DNA from: CAZWDL01 sp964632995
GTDB taxonomy: Bacteria; Bacteroidota; Bacteroidia; Chitinophagales; Saprospiraceae
Direction: 5' to 3'
Assembly: GCA_964632995.1 (NCBI GenBank)
Contig: CAZWDL010000011.1
Location: 23,149-87,148 of the forward strand
Length of the DNA: 64,000 nucleotides
Positions 1 to 8,507 of the stretch are shown one piece after another. Each line of letters begins with the position of its first letter. The first letter of the stretch is position 1. Both the position numbers and the translations under genes were made by a program. The notes below the pieces were generated by a model, which saw only the letters and a list, made by a program, of their open reading frames with translations, was not told the DNA's origin and made no database searches.

Positions 1-22
1 TTATTGATCGCACGTCACTAAA

Positions 23-793
23 GACAACCTCCTCGCCTGGTGCATTGTCCCCTTCGATGCAGCGGAGCGCACCCCGGAAGCGCGGGCCCAGATGCTCCAA
101 GACCTGGGGTTTGAGCAGTATGCCTACGACTGGCGCGCCGAGCACCTCCCCACTTTCGCCGAAGAGATCCGCACCATGCGTCAGCACGATATAGATATGG
201 CAGCCGTCTGGCTGTGGATCGATGATAGCAGCGGGGAACTGCTCGACGAAAATAACCGGAAGATTTTAAACACTATTAAGGAAGAAAATCTGCAAACTAC
301 GCTCTGGATCGGCTTCCACTCCCGGGTGATCGATGAATTGCCGGAAGCGGAACGACTGACCAAAGCCGTAAAGGTGGTGAGAGAACTGCGGAAAGAAGCC
401 CAAAATGCCGGCTGCACCATCGCCCTCTACAATCACCTGGGCTGGACGGGCGAACCCGCCAACCAGGTCGAGATTATCGAATCGCTGGGGGCTGACGACG
501 TCGGCATCGTCTACAACTTCCACCACGCGCACAAGCAGATCGAGGATTTTGAAAAAAACCTGGAGCTAATGATGCCCTACCTCCGAACGGTCAACCTCAA
601 CGGCATGCAACCGGATGGACCCAAAATTCTGCCGCTCGGGGAGGGAACCCGCGAGTTGGAAATGCTGAGAACCTTGGAAAATTCCGGCTTCCAGGGAACG
701 ATCGGCATCATCGGACATACCGAGGGGAAGGATATTAAGCCGGTGTTGCAGGAGAACCTGGAGGGACTGAGGGAGCTTGCAGAAAGGATGTAA
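23..793 (+). pseudogene. 5'-truncated sugar phosphate isomerase/epimerase-like gene
   Basis: This is the C-terminal ~255 residues of the TIM-barrel protein that is complete at 18983-19855. The first 34 or so codons, including the lipoprotein signal peptide, are missing. They are replaced by 20 unrelated bases with an in-frame TGA at 5-7. The first ATG in frame is at 92 and would give 233 residues without an export signal. The remaining sequence is identical to the intact copy. It is non-functional as an exported lipoprotein unless the truncation is an assembly effect. Confidence 0.8.
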
Positions 794-845
794 TGCTGGA
801 TGCTAGCTAAGCCAGGCCCAGCATCAAGCATCAAGCATCAAGCCC

Positions 846-1217
846 CTATTCCCAAAACTTCCACTTAAACCCGGTCTTCACGTCCGCCTGCTCCTCTTCG
901 GGCAGCAGCCGCTTTACCTTTTTCAGGATAGTATTTTTGGAAACGACACCGCTCGTGCGGTCGACCAGCTCCCCGTCCTTGAAGAAAAGCAAAGAGGGCA
1001 GGGCCATGACCTTGTATTGGCGAGTCAGTTTCTGGTTTTTATCGGCGTCCAGTTTGACGAAGCGGGCTTTGCCTTCCAGTTCCTTGGCGGCCGCTTCGAA
1101 CTGCGGCGCCAGCATATGGCAGGGCCCGCACCAGTCGGCCCAGACGTCGACGACGACGGGTTGATCATGGCTGAGTACGGCTTTTTGGAAATTCTTGGTT
1201 TTGACGCTGCGTGGCAT
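846..1217 (-). CDS. thioredoxin (copy 1)
   Basis: A 123-residue thioredoxin-fold protein with the classical WCGPC redox motif near residues 30-34 and the cis-proline segment (VMALPSLLFF) typical of TrxA. It has no signal peptide, so it is probably a cytosolic thiol-disulfide oxidoreductase. A C-terminal extension of about 15 residues is rich in Lys and Trp. The gene is converged on by the truncated isomerase, with a ~50-bp spacer of CATCAAG repeats. Upstream on the same strand, ~117 bp away, is the membrane TPR protein. An identical coding sequence lies at 19908-20279 with a different upstream region, so the two copies would have different promoters. Confidence 0.93.
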   Translation of the reverse strand: MPRSVKTKNFQKAVLSHDQPVVVDVWADWCGPCHMLAPQFEAAAKELEGKARFVKLDADKNQKLTRQYKVMALPSLLFFKDGELVDRTSGVVSKNTILKKVKRLLPEEEQADVKTGFKWKFWE

Positions 1218-1334
1218 GTACTAATGGCTTTCTGTAAAGGAATCAGGATTAAAGTCTAAAAAACAAGCGAGAATATTTGTGATCGGGTGCACAGAAAGAA
1301 AAGCCGCTGCGAAAAAATTCAATCCACAGTGTAT

Positions 1335-2042
1335 TTACTGCCCGGATTCACTGATCGTACGAAGCAGTATACCGGCTTGCGCCTGCTTCCACTGTTTGTT
1401 GAGTACAATCTCCCGGAGTTGTTGTTCGGCTGCGGGCCAATCGCCGGCTTGGAGCTGGGCCAGGGCAAGGTACCAGTCGACCTCTTGTTCAAACCGCCCT
1501 TGTGCACGGGCCAATTGTTGAGCGGCCTGCAGATCCACGACCGCCTCCGCGGGCCGGCCGGAGTAGAGCCGGCTCAGGCCGAGAAAAAAGTAGTCTTCCG
1601 TTTGCGGGTTGCCGCTTTGCTCTAGCAGGCGGAGGTTCAGCGCCGCCGACTGTTGAAAATCACCAGCGTTATACGCTTCGGCGGCTTGCAAGCGGAAGGC
1701 GTCTATATCTTCCGCGCCCTTGCGCACCAGGTAGTTGGGGAAGGGCATATCCAGTTCATTGTCTACGAGTTGCTGCATCGGATCGCCGGAGCCATTCAGG
1801 GCCGGAAACAGCAATACGCCAATTAATAGAACGGCCGCCGCTGCTATCGTCCAGCGGATGATTTTCCGGATCGCGAGCAGCTTCGCGCCGGGAGTCCGTT
1901 TCAGGTTCTGATCGCGTTCCAGTTTTTCGGCCCAGGCGGCTTTCTGTTCCTGGAAAAACTTAGCACGAATGAGTTTAGCGAGATACCGGTCGCTTTCCTC
2001 TTCGGTCACCTTTTGCCGGGTGTATTTTTCGGAATCTTTCAT
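1335..2042 (-). CDS. membrane TPR protein, possible anti-sigma partner
   Basis: A protein of 235 residues. A charged, Lys/Glu-rich N-terminal ~70 residues is followed by one transmembrane segment (about 72-90: IRWTIAAAAVLLIGVLLFPAL). A periplasmic C-terminal half carries TPR-like helical pairs (EAYNAGDFQQSAALNLRLLEQ and following, about 135-235). The start lies 13 bp after the stop of the sigma-factor gene on the same strand, so the two are almost certainly co-transcribed. A cytoplasmic tail, single membrane span and periplasmic interaction domain encoded directly behind a sigma factor is the layout of a membrane anti-sigma factor. I see no recognised anti-sigma domain (ZAS or similar), so that role is inference from position only. 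Confidence 0.75.
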   Translation of the reverse strand: MKDSEKYTRQKVTEEESDRYLAKLIRAKFFQEQKAAWAEKLERDQNLKRTPGAKLLAIRKIIRWTIAAAAVLLIGVLLFPALNGSGDPMQQLVDNELDMPFPNYLVRKGAEDIDAFRLQAAEAYNAGDFQQSAALNLRLLEQSGNPQTEDYFFLGLSRLYSGRPAEAVVDLQAAQQLARAQGRFEQEVDWYLALAQLQAGDWPAAEQQLREIVLNKQWKQAQAGILLRTISESGQ

Positions 2043-2055
2043 TTACCGGGAAATT

Positions 2056-2874
2056 TCATAATTGTTTTTGTGTAAAAAGGAGGCTCAGCTTTTTTACGCA
2101 TCGCTGTTTCTGTTTGCGAACGGCCGCGTGCGTCCTTCCCTGAGCCGATGCGTATTCATTCAGGTTTATATTTTCGTAGTAAAAGGCTTTCAGAAGCGCT
2201 CGGCAGCCGTCGCACAGCTCCTGCCAGGCTTTGTTCAGGATGTTCAGTGCGTCGGGATCCACGGTGTCGATGACCTCCGTAATTTCCGGGAGCTCTTCCG
2301 TATCCAGCAGAGGGCCTTGCTTCTTCTTACTGCGAAAGTAAACCTGTCCGGCAATCCGGGTAAAGAGGAATCGCAGGTTGCCGTAGGTGATTTTCCCCGC
2401 TCTCAGCCGCTTACAAAACACCAGCAGGGTGTCCATTGTGGCGTCGTAAGCATCTGAATGGCTGGCGCCGTAAGCGCGTTGCAAATACTGCATACAAGGC
2501 TGGAAATGGTTCAGAAAGGTCTGTTCGTACAAGCGCTGATCACCATTCTGAAGAGCCCGCAGAAGCACATCGAACTCTTCTTCGGTCAATCCAAAGTTTT
2601 TATCTATTTCATGCTGCAGTTCCTCAGCACAACGATCGGCAATGACAAAGGCGGTACGCTTCATGTTTTTCAAACTTTTTCGGTTTCCGGATAACAGTTC
2701 CTCCTCCCATTGCCAATAAATATCGGAAAGGATCATTGGTATTTGCGCACTTCGGATCTTTTTTTCCCGCAGCAGATAAGAAATCAGTGGTTGCTGCAAC
2801 TGGCCGAACAGTTCAGCCGGGTCGATATTCCGGTTAGCAGAAAAAAAATCTGATACGTAGGTAAAATCAGCCAT
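2056..2874 (-). CDS. sigma-70 family RNA polymerase sigma factor (ECF-like)
   Basis: A protein of 272 residues. An N-terminal ~95-residue extension precedes a region-2-like segment (about 105-185, LQNGDQRLYEQTFLNHF onward). A C-terminal region-4 helix-turn-helix follows (about 220-265, LNEYASAQGRTHAAVRKQKQRC). Regions 2 and 4 are as in ECF sigma factors; the long N-terminal extension is unusual for that class. It forms an operon with the membrane TPR protein downstream. It is divergent from a T9SS subtilisin across a 146-bp spacer holding an 85-nt palindrome (2890-2974). The neighbourhood suggests it senses envelope state and controls the exported protease genes, which is inference. Confidence 0.85.
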   Translation of the reverse strand: MADFTYVSDFFSANRNIDPAELFGQLQQPLISYLLREKKIRSAQIPMILSDIYWQWEEELLSGNRKSLKNMKRTAFVIADRCAEELQHEIDKNFGLTEEEFDVLLRALQNGDQRLYEQTFLNHFQPCMQYLQRAYGASHSDAYDATMDTLLVFCKRLRAGKITYGNLRFLFTRIAGQVYFRSKKKQGPLLDTEELPEITEVIDTVDPDALNILNKAWQELCDGCRALLKAFYYENINLNEYASAQGRTHAAVRKQKQRCVKKLSLLFTQKQL

Positions 2875-2889
2875 GTTTTCGGGTTTTCT

Positions 2890-2974
2890 GCGGCTATAAG
2901 GGTAAAATAGACGGGGTGTGACATTTTTTCAAAAAAATTGTCACACCACTTCCTACGTAACCTTATAGGGCCGC
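2890..2974. promoter_or_regulatory. nested palindrome in the divergent sigma/subtilisin promoter region
   Basis: The inner arms GGTGTGACA (2915-2923) and TGTCACACC (2939-2947) are a perfect inverted repeat. They enclose a T-run/A-run spacer (ttttttcaaaaaa) that itself extends the symmetry. The outer arms are GCGGCTATAAGG (2890-2901) and CCTTATAGGGCCGC (2961-2974), which pair with a 2-nt bulge about the same axis (~2931). The element fills most of the space between the two divergent start codons. It could be an operator shared by both promoters, an RNA hairpin, or a small palindromic mobile repeat. Confidence 0.65.
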
Positions 2975-3020
2975 AAAAACAAACTCTCAAGCAGAGAACA
3001 AACTCAACAATCAAAAAAGA

Positions 3021-4571
3021 ATGAAAAGAAAAACACCGACCGACATTATTACCCTTTTGATTTTCTTGTTAATTTGCACGTCCCCTAACCTTTTCGGACA
3101 ACCCAACGCTTACCATCCCAACCAGCTAATCGTTAGGCAAAGCGCCAAAACCGACAAAGCAAAGCTGAAGGCCTGGAAGGACAAGCTAAACGCCAAGAAG
3201 ATCAAAACCAGCCGCAGCGGATTTGAATTGTGGGAACTACCGGCCTCCAATAAACCGGACGGTATTGCAACCAAAGCCCGCCAGAACCTGCTCGAAATAC
3301 TCAGCGGTGATGATCCCAAGGCCAAAGTCGACGGCATGGGTCTAAACTATATTCTGGAAACGCCGGCTTCTCCCAGGGAGGTACTCGAATACCTTGGCCT
3401 CGATACCTACACCCCCTTTCCGTCCTGTACAGACCTGAATCTGGCGGCGCCCCGGGAGAAAAGCCGGTCGGTCGTCCGGATCGGCATCATTGACAGCGGC
3501 ATTGATGAATTAATCATCAGCCGGAACTTCCCGAATGTGACCATCAACTATACCGGCCGTTACAATTACGTAACTTCCGGCCGGCTGCCGGTCGACAGCG
3601 TAGGGCACGGCACTGAAATCGCCGGCATCATCGCCGGCGTCCTGCAAAGATGGCGGATTCCGCAGGCCGAAATTATTCCCTTCAAGATCGTGAACACCCA
3701 GGGACAGGGTAACGTGTTCGACCTGATCAGCGCCATCGAAGAGGCTGCCGCAGCGGGCGTACAAGTGCTGAACATCAGCCTGGGTTTTACCCCTAATCCC
3801 CGAGATAAAAAAACGATAAAGTTACTGCAAACAGCGCTCGATGCAGCCGGCCAGGCCGGCGTTATAAGCCTGGTCGCGGCCGGAAACCAAAGTTCCGATA
3901 ACGATAGCCAGGCTTACCTCCCGGCTTCCTTGAAAGCGCCCAATAAAATTTGCGTTGCGGCCACTGAATGCGCCGCCGGACTGACCGGCTTCAGCAATTA
4001 CGGCCGGGAAACGGTAGATTTTGCGGCGCCCGGCGCGGATATCCTCTGTCCAACGCTCGGGGGTTACTGGATTTACGCTAACGGCACTTCCTACGCGACC
4101 GCCGTCGTTTCCGGGATAGCGGCCGCACTGGGCAGTACGCTGCCGGAGGCCGACATGTCGGCCGTCTATTGCGCGCTTAAAAGCGGAGTACTTCCCCTAG
4201 AGTCCCTGGCTTCCCAGACCATCGACGGCGGCATCGCCGACGGAACCAAGGCCCTGGCTAAGCTGCTTGAAGGATGTAGCGCTTCCGCAAATGCCGCTCT
4301 TCTGCAACCCGCTTCCTCCACCCTTGTTGTACCGGATATCCACCTCTACCCCAATCCGGCGGCCGATGAAATCCGCCTGGAGTTCAAGGCCGGCCGGGCG
4401 AACACAAGACTACGGGTCATCGATGCCTTGGGGCAGGTCGTACATACGCGATTCCTGCACACCGAAGCGGGATATAACGAGGTGCGAATCAATTTGCAAC
4501 ACTTGAGCAAAGGAACGTATTATATTTCCTGCGATGAACTGAACCGCATTATTCCATTTGTAAAACATTGA
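3021..4571 (+). CDS. secreted subtilisin-like serine peptidase (S8) with T9SS sorting domain
   Basis: A 516-residue protein. It has a signal peptide (about 1-26), a prodomain-like stretch to about 150, then an S8 catalytic domain with Asp158 (IGIIDSGID), His196 (GHGTEIAG) and Ser357 (NGTSYATAVVSG). The oxyanion Asn sits in AAGNQSSDND. The last ~75 residues (from HLYPNPAADEIRLEF) form a type A T9SS C-terminal sorting domain with the usual YPNP and DALGQVV motifs, so the enzyme is exported through the outer membrane. It is transcribed divergently from the sigma factor and precedes the CHAT protease, which suggests a shared proteolytic or envelope-response role. Confidence 0.93.
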   Translation: MKRKTPTDIITLLIFLLICTSPNLFGQPNAYHPNQLIVRQSAKTDKAKLKAWKDKLNAKKIKTSRSGFELWELPASNKPDGIATKARQNLLEILSGDDPKAKVDGMGLNYILETPASPREVLEYLGLDTYTPFPSCTDLNLAAPREKSRSVVRIGIIDSGIDELIISRNFPNVTINYTGRYNYVTSGRLPVDSVGHGTEIAGIIAGVLQRWRIPQAEIIPFKIVNTQGQGNVFDLISAIEEAAAAGVQVLNISLGFTPNPRDKKTIKLLQTALDAAGQAGVISLVAAGNQSSDNDSQAYLPASLKAPNKICVAATECAAGLTGFSNYGRETVDFAAPGADILCPTLGGYWIYANGTSYATAVVSGIAAALGSTLPEADMSAVYCALKSGVLPLESLASQTIDGGIADGTKALAKLLEGCSASANAALLQPASSTLVVPDIHLYPNPAADEIRLEFKAGRANTRLRVIDALGQVVHTRFLHTEAGYNEVRINLQHLSKGTYYISCDELNRIIPFVKH

Positions 4572-4646
4572 TTAAATTGGGGTTCCGCAATTTTTAACCA
4601 TCAAAAAAGGATTGTGGAAAAAATAAGTTATGAATAATTGGGTTAT

Positions 4647-4756
4647 TTATTTTGAAGCTAGACGAAGCAAAAAACGCAGGCATCCGTACTGACGGGGAGT
4701 ATTTTTTAACAGTTTCCCCGAGCATGAAGTGTCGGGGAAGTATAGCTTCAAAATAA
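4647..4756. repeat. inverted repeat in the 556-bp gap after the subtilisin gene
   Basis: Perfect 14-bp arms TTATTTTGAAGCTA (4647-4660) and TAGCTTCAAAATAA (4743-4756) bound a 110-bp segment. A second inverted repeat, TTCCCCGA/TCGGGGAA, lies inside it near 4715-4739. The rest of the 4572-5127 gap has no open frame with coding character and no tRNA-like structure. The size and terminal arms resemble a small MITE or a large transcript-end hairpin. I did not see an obvious target duplication. Confidence 0.55.
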
Positions 4757-5019
4757 GCAGCCAAGTGTTATAAGTTGTTTTCACACAACAAAGTGATTTA
4801 AACTATCTTGCATTGGCCTACAGCTGCCCCCTTGTGGAACCTGGACTTCGGCTTCTTGCCTTACCGGCAGGCAGGTTTTCTCCCCGGCCCTTCCCCGACA
4901 CTGCGTGTAGGGGACAGGGCCGGAGCGCTTCGCCGGAATCCACATGGGATCACCTTCGGCGGAATGAAAAAAGTTTAAAACCACTTCAACCCTTAACAAG
5001 CATCAAGCATTTTTCCCGG

Positions 5020-5062
5020 CAGCTTGCAGGAAGGACACCCTCTTCCTGCAAGCTGCTTTTTT
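5020..5062 (+). terminator. strong hairpin with T-run
   Basis: CAGCTTGCAGGAAG (5020-5033) pairs perfectly with CTTCCTGCAAGCTG (5042-5055) around an 8-nt loop, followed by a run of six T (5057-5062). This is a textbook Rho-independent terminator. It would end transcripts coming from the subtilisin side before the CHAT gene starts at 5128. Confidence 0.75.
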
Positions 5063-5127
5063 CCTGACGCCACCTGAGTCCCCTGGGAAAAGTAGTTTCT
5101 TGGAGGCCGGAGAATTAGAAATACGCC

Positions 5128-8078
5128 ATGATGACTTTTTTTAACGCAAGTGCGCCCTTTTTCCTTTCCCTGTTGGTACTGCTGCCTTTGATCACCCCCG
5201 CTGCTTGCCACGCACAGCAGGCGACCCGCTTGTTGGAACAAGCCGAACAAGCCCGCACCAATGGGGATTATACACGAGCGGCTACTCTGTTGCAGGAGGC
5301 TCTCGCCGGACCCCGAACCTACAGCGACTCCTTACGCGGATTACTCTACCACAAACTGGCCGTTAATTATTATATGACGGACCAGTTTTCCGACGCTCAA
5401 CAAGCCGTAGAGGAAGCTCTGAACATCCGACGCAAACAATACGCTCAACATCCGGATATCGCCCGCAGTCTTTATCTCAGTGCGGCGATCGATCGCTACA
5501 CCTACTCCCTGGCCGGCGCCCGGGAAAAGATCCTGGAGGCGATCCGCATCATGGAACGCTCCGAGCAGCTCGGTGAAGAGGATCGCGCAGAGCAGCTCGG
5601 TCGCTATTTCACCGAACTGGGCATCGTCCATAAATCATTGGGCGATTATTTTCAGGCGCTTCACTGCTGGGAAGAAGCCAAAGGATATTACAAGCAGCTC
5701 CCCTCCGCCCGTGAAGATCTCGCCTACCTCACCGAGCGCAAAGCACTCGTCCGCTATTACCTGCAAGACTACGACACGGCCTCCGAGCTCTTCAGGCGGG
5801 CCCGCCGCATCCTGGAAGAAGTCCCCGAGCGCAACCCCCTCCGTCTTGCCGCACTATACAATAACCTGGGACTGACTTTGCAAAAGCAAGACCAGCACCT
5901 GGAAGCCAAAACCCTCTTTCAAAAAGCCCTGGAGATCAACCTCCGGCAAGGCCAACGAGCTAATGCACTCAACGTCATTCCCAACCTGATCAAGGTCAGC
6001 TATCAGCTGGAAGCCCCCGACGCAGCGGAAGCCTACTTCAACACCTACTTCCTACAAATTCCAGGTATCCTGGGCACCGAAAACCATCCTGTAGCCGCCC
6101 GGTTTCTGTGGTATAAGGCCGAAAGCGCTCTCCGCCTGAACCGCCGGCAGCGACTGGCGCTCCTGCAACGGGCGATTCATACGCTGGCCCCCGCTTGCGA
6201 CAGCCTTTCCCTGGCCGCCTATCCCAGCCCGGCCAACGACCTCATTCGCAACCGCTCCGATTTGCTGATTCCTCTGCGTCTGAAAGCTCAATTGCTGCGG
6301 GAAGCCGCAAGGAATGCTTCCGATCCGGCGGCCCGCCAAACCCTCCTGATGCAGTCGCTGAACGGCAGCAAGATACTGGATACCCTCATCAGCCAGTTGC
6401 GCCAGGATTACGAAACCGCAGAATCCAAGTTCTTCTTACAGGAGCAGGCGCTGCGAGCCTACCAGGAAGCGCTCCTGACTGCCCTGCAATTGTACAGAAC
6501 GACAGAAGACCCGTCGTTCCTGCACCAGGCCTACCAGTTTGCCGCCCAAAACAAAGCGGTGCTCCTGCTGGAGGGCATCCAGAACCTGCGGGCCCAGGAA
6601 ATTTCCGGCATCCCCGACAGCCTCATCATGTTGGAACGCCGGCTGCAGCAACAATTTTATCAACTTGAGAAAGAACTGCTGGAACGCCGCAACAACCGCA
6701 AATCCCCGGATCAACTCCCGCAATCACTCCTCCAAACCCGCCGGAAATACCAGGAACTGGTACGGCGAATGGAGGTGGAGTATCCCCGCTACTATCAGCT
6801 CAAATACGCTCTCCTCCAGGCCCCTTCCGTAGCATCGATACAGGAAAAGCTGGATCAGGGAGAAGCCCTGCTCGAATACTTTCTGGGACCGGACACCATC
6901 GCCGTGTTTACAATTACCCGTCGCAACATCAAAGTGCACACCCTGGAGCGCCCCGCCGGCTTCGTAGATGCCTGTACCGCTTTCCGCAAATCAATCAGCA
7001 ATTTTTCATCCTCCTCCCGGCAACGACGACTGCAACAATCCGGTGCGCAATTATACCGGTGGTTGCTGCAAAAACCCCTGACGGCGCTCGACGCTTCCGT
7101 TCAAAAGCTGGTCATCATCCCCGACGGCGAACTCCTTTCTATCGCCTTTGAAGCGCTGCCCTCCACTCCCGAAGGACAGCCTTATCTCCTCGAGCAATAC
7201 AGCATCAGCTATTTCTATTCCAACCGATTGCTCGACGATAACATCGACAACCAGCGCGTCGACTGGGCCCGGAAGGGATTCCTGGGCTTTGGCCTCGAAT
7301 ACGACGACACTATGCTCGCCCGCCTCAAAGCACTCGACACCCTGACCGATCAGCGCATCAACACGGGGCAACGGGCTATGGGCAAGCTCGAATATTCCGA
7401 TGAGGAAGTGCTGGCGATCCGGCAACTCATGGGCGGAGAAGTTTTGCTCAACTGGGAAGCTACCAAAAAGGCCTTCCTCCGGAAATCTCCCGATTACGCC
7501 ATTTTACACCTGGCCATGCACGGCGTCGTAGATATTTACAACCCCATGTACTCCGCCCTGGTCTTTGCCCCTCAGAATGCCGATTCCAATGACCATCTCC
7601 TCTATGCAGCCGATGTTTATAATATGAACCTGCCGGCCAACAAAATGGTGGTGCTCAGCGCCTGCAACACGGGCTACGGCCCCCTGCGCACCGGCGAAGG
7701 CATTCGCTCCATCTCGCGAGCCTTTTTTCACGCGGGCAGCCCCAGCCTGATCGCCAGCCTCTGGGGGCTCCCGACCAGGCGACCAAAGATATCGCCACCC
7801 GCTTTTACGAGCTCCTTAAAAAAGGCCTCGCCAAAGACCGGGCCCTGCAACAAGCAAAACTGGACTTTTTCCGGAACGCCAGTCCCGCCTATCAGCACCC
7901 GGCGTACTGGGCACACCTCATCGCTATCGGTGATATGACGCCCATCGATCCGCCAGGATATTGGAATAAAACCCGACACCCCCTATTCTGGATGGCCCTC
8001 CTCGTTCTCCTCCTTGCCGGCCTGTGGCTCTTGAGCAAACTGAAAGCCACCCGTTCCACTTTGAATAAGAAAGCATAA
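5128..8078 (+). CDS. membrane-anchored TPR-CHAT protease, frameshifted near its C-terminus
   Basis: It has a signal peptide (1-30), TPR repeats (about 32-320) and a helical linker. A C-terminal CHAT caspase-like peptidase domain follows (about 570-930) with His798 (HLAMHG) and Cys846 (LSACNTG) as the expected catalytic dyad. As read, the frame ends at 7938 with an out-of-frame tail after residue ~880. One extra G in the G5 run at 7766-7772 would restore SLWGAPDQATKD and continue to a stop at 8076-8078. That version ends in a transmembrane helix (LFWMALLVLLLAGLWLL) and a short basic tail. The dyad is intact, but the end of the domain and the anchor are lost unless the base is a sequencing error. 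CHAT domains act as self- or target-cleaving proteases; no substrate is visible. Confidence 0.88.
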
Positions 8079-8093
8079 TTATTTTGTACAATC

Positions 8094-8228
8094 CTACACG
8101 CCGGTAATCGTATCCTCGATAACCACCCCGGAAGTAGTCCCTTCCTCCGTCGCCGGAGCAGTCGGTTCAGCAGCAGTTCCCAGGCTGGTGGAGAAAAAAA
8201 GCGCGATAACGATAATTACAGTAGTCAT
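8094..8228 (-). CDS. small exported protein, unknown
   Basis: A 44-residue frame starting at the ATG at 8228. It begins with a hydrophobic stretch (VIIVIALFFSTSLGTAA) that reads as a signal peptide, followed by ~25 residues rich in Thr, Glu and Pro. It is convergent with the CHAT gene and only 15 bp from the repaired CHAT stop codon. The surrounding gap (8079-8507) is otherwise empty. Bacteroidota often place such tiny secreted proteins near envelope regulators, but I recognise no family and the frame is short enough to arise by chance. Confidence 0.4.
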   Translation of the reverse strand: MTTVIIVIALFFSTSLGTAAEPTAPATEEGTTSGVVIEDTITGV

Positions 8229-8507
8229 GATGATGGGCTTTTAGTGAATAACGCTCTTGTCTTTCCCCCCTAAAAGGAGAAGAAGAACAGGGGTGGGACA
8301 GACAGAAAAGAAAAACTGGCCGCACCCGATTCAAGCACATCCTCGCACTTTTTTACAGCTTGTGATTGATTATCAGTTTTTTGAAATTTTAAAAACCAGG
8401 ATTTAGTCGTATCATTATCCGGAATTTGGAAAAATTATCCATCCAACCTGAATAATTTCTGGGTTTTCCGCTACCGGTTGACCCAGACCAAACGCCGAAG
8501 GTATCCT

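Larger units (their letters stand above)
21..1217. repeat. 1,197-bp direct repeat, copy 1
   Basis: Positions 21-1217 match 19083-20279 base for base as far as I can read, at a constant offset of 19062. The block includes the non-coding spacer between the isomerase and thioredoxin genes, with its CATCAAG microrepeats near 825-842. Similarity stops abruptly at both ends. The left end lies inside the isomerase gene and the right end falls exactly on the thioredoxin ATG. Because the spacer is also identical, this is either a very recent duplication or conversion, or an assembly artefact at a contig edge, since the window begins only 20 bases before it. Confidence 0.95.

Noticed and set aside
825..842. 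CATCAAG-type short tandem repeats as a possible CRISPR or regulatory array
   Set aside because: Units are only 7 bp with no spacers; they are ordinary microrepeats, also present near 4998 and 19890.
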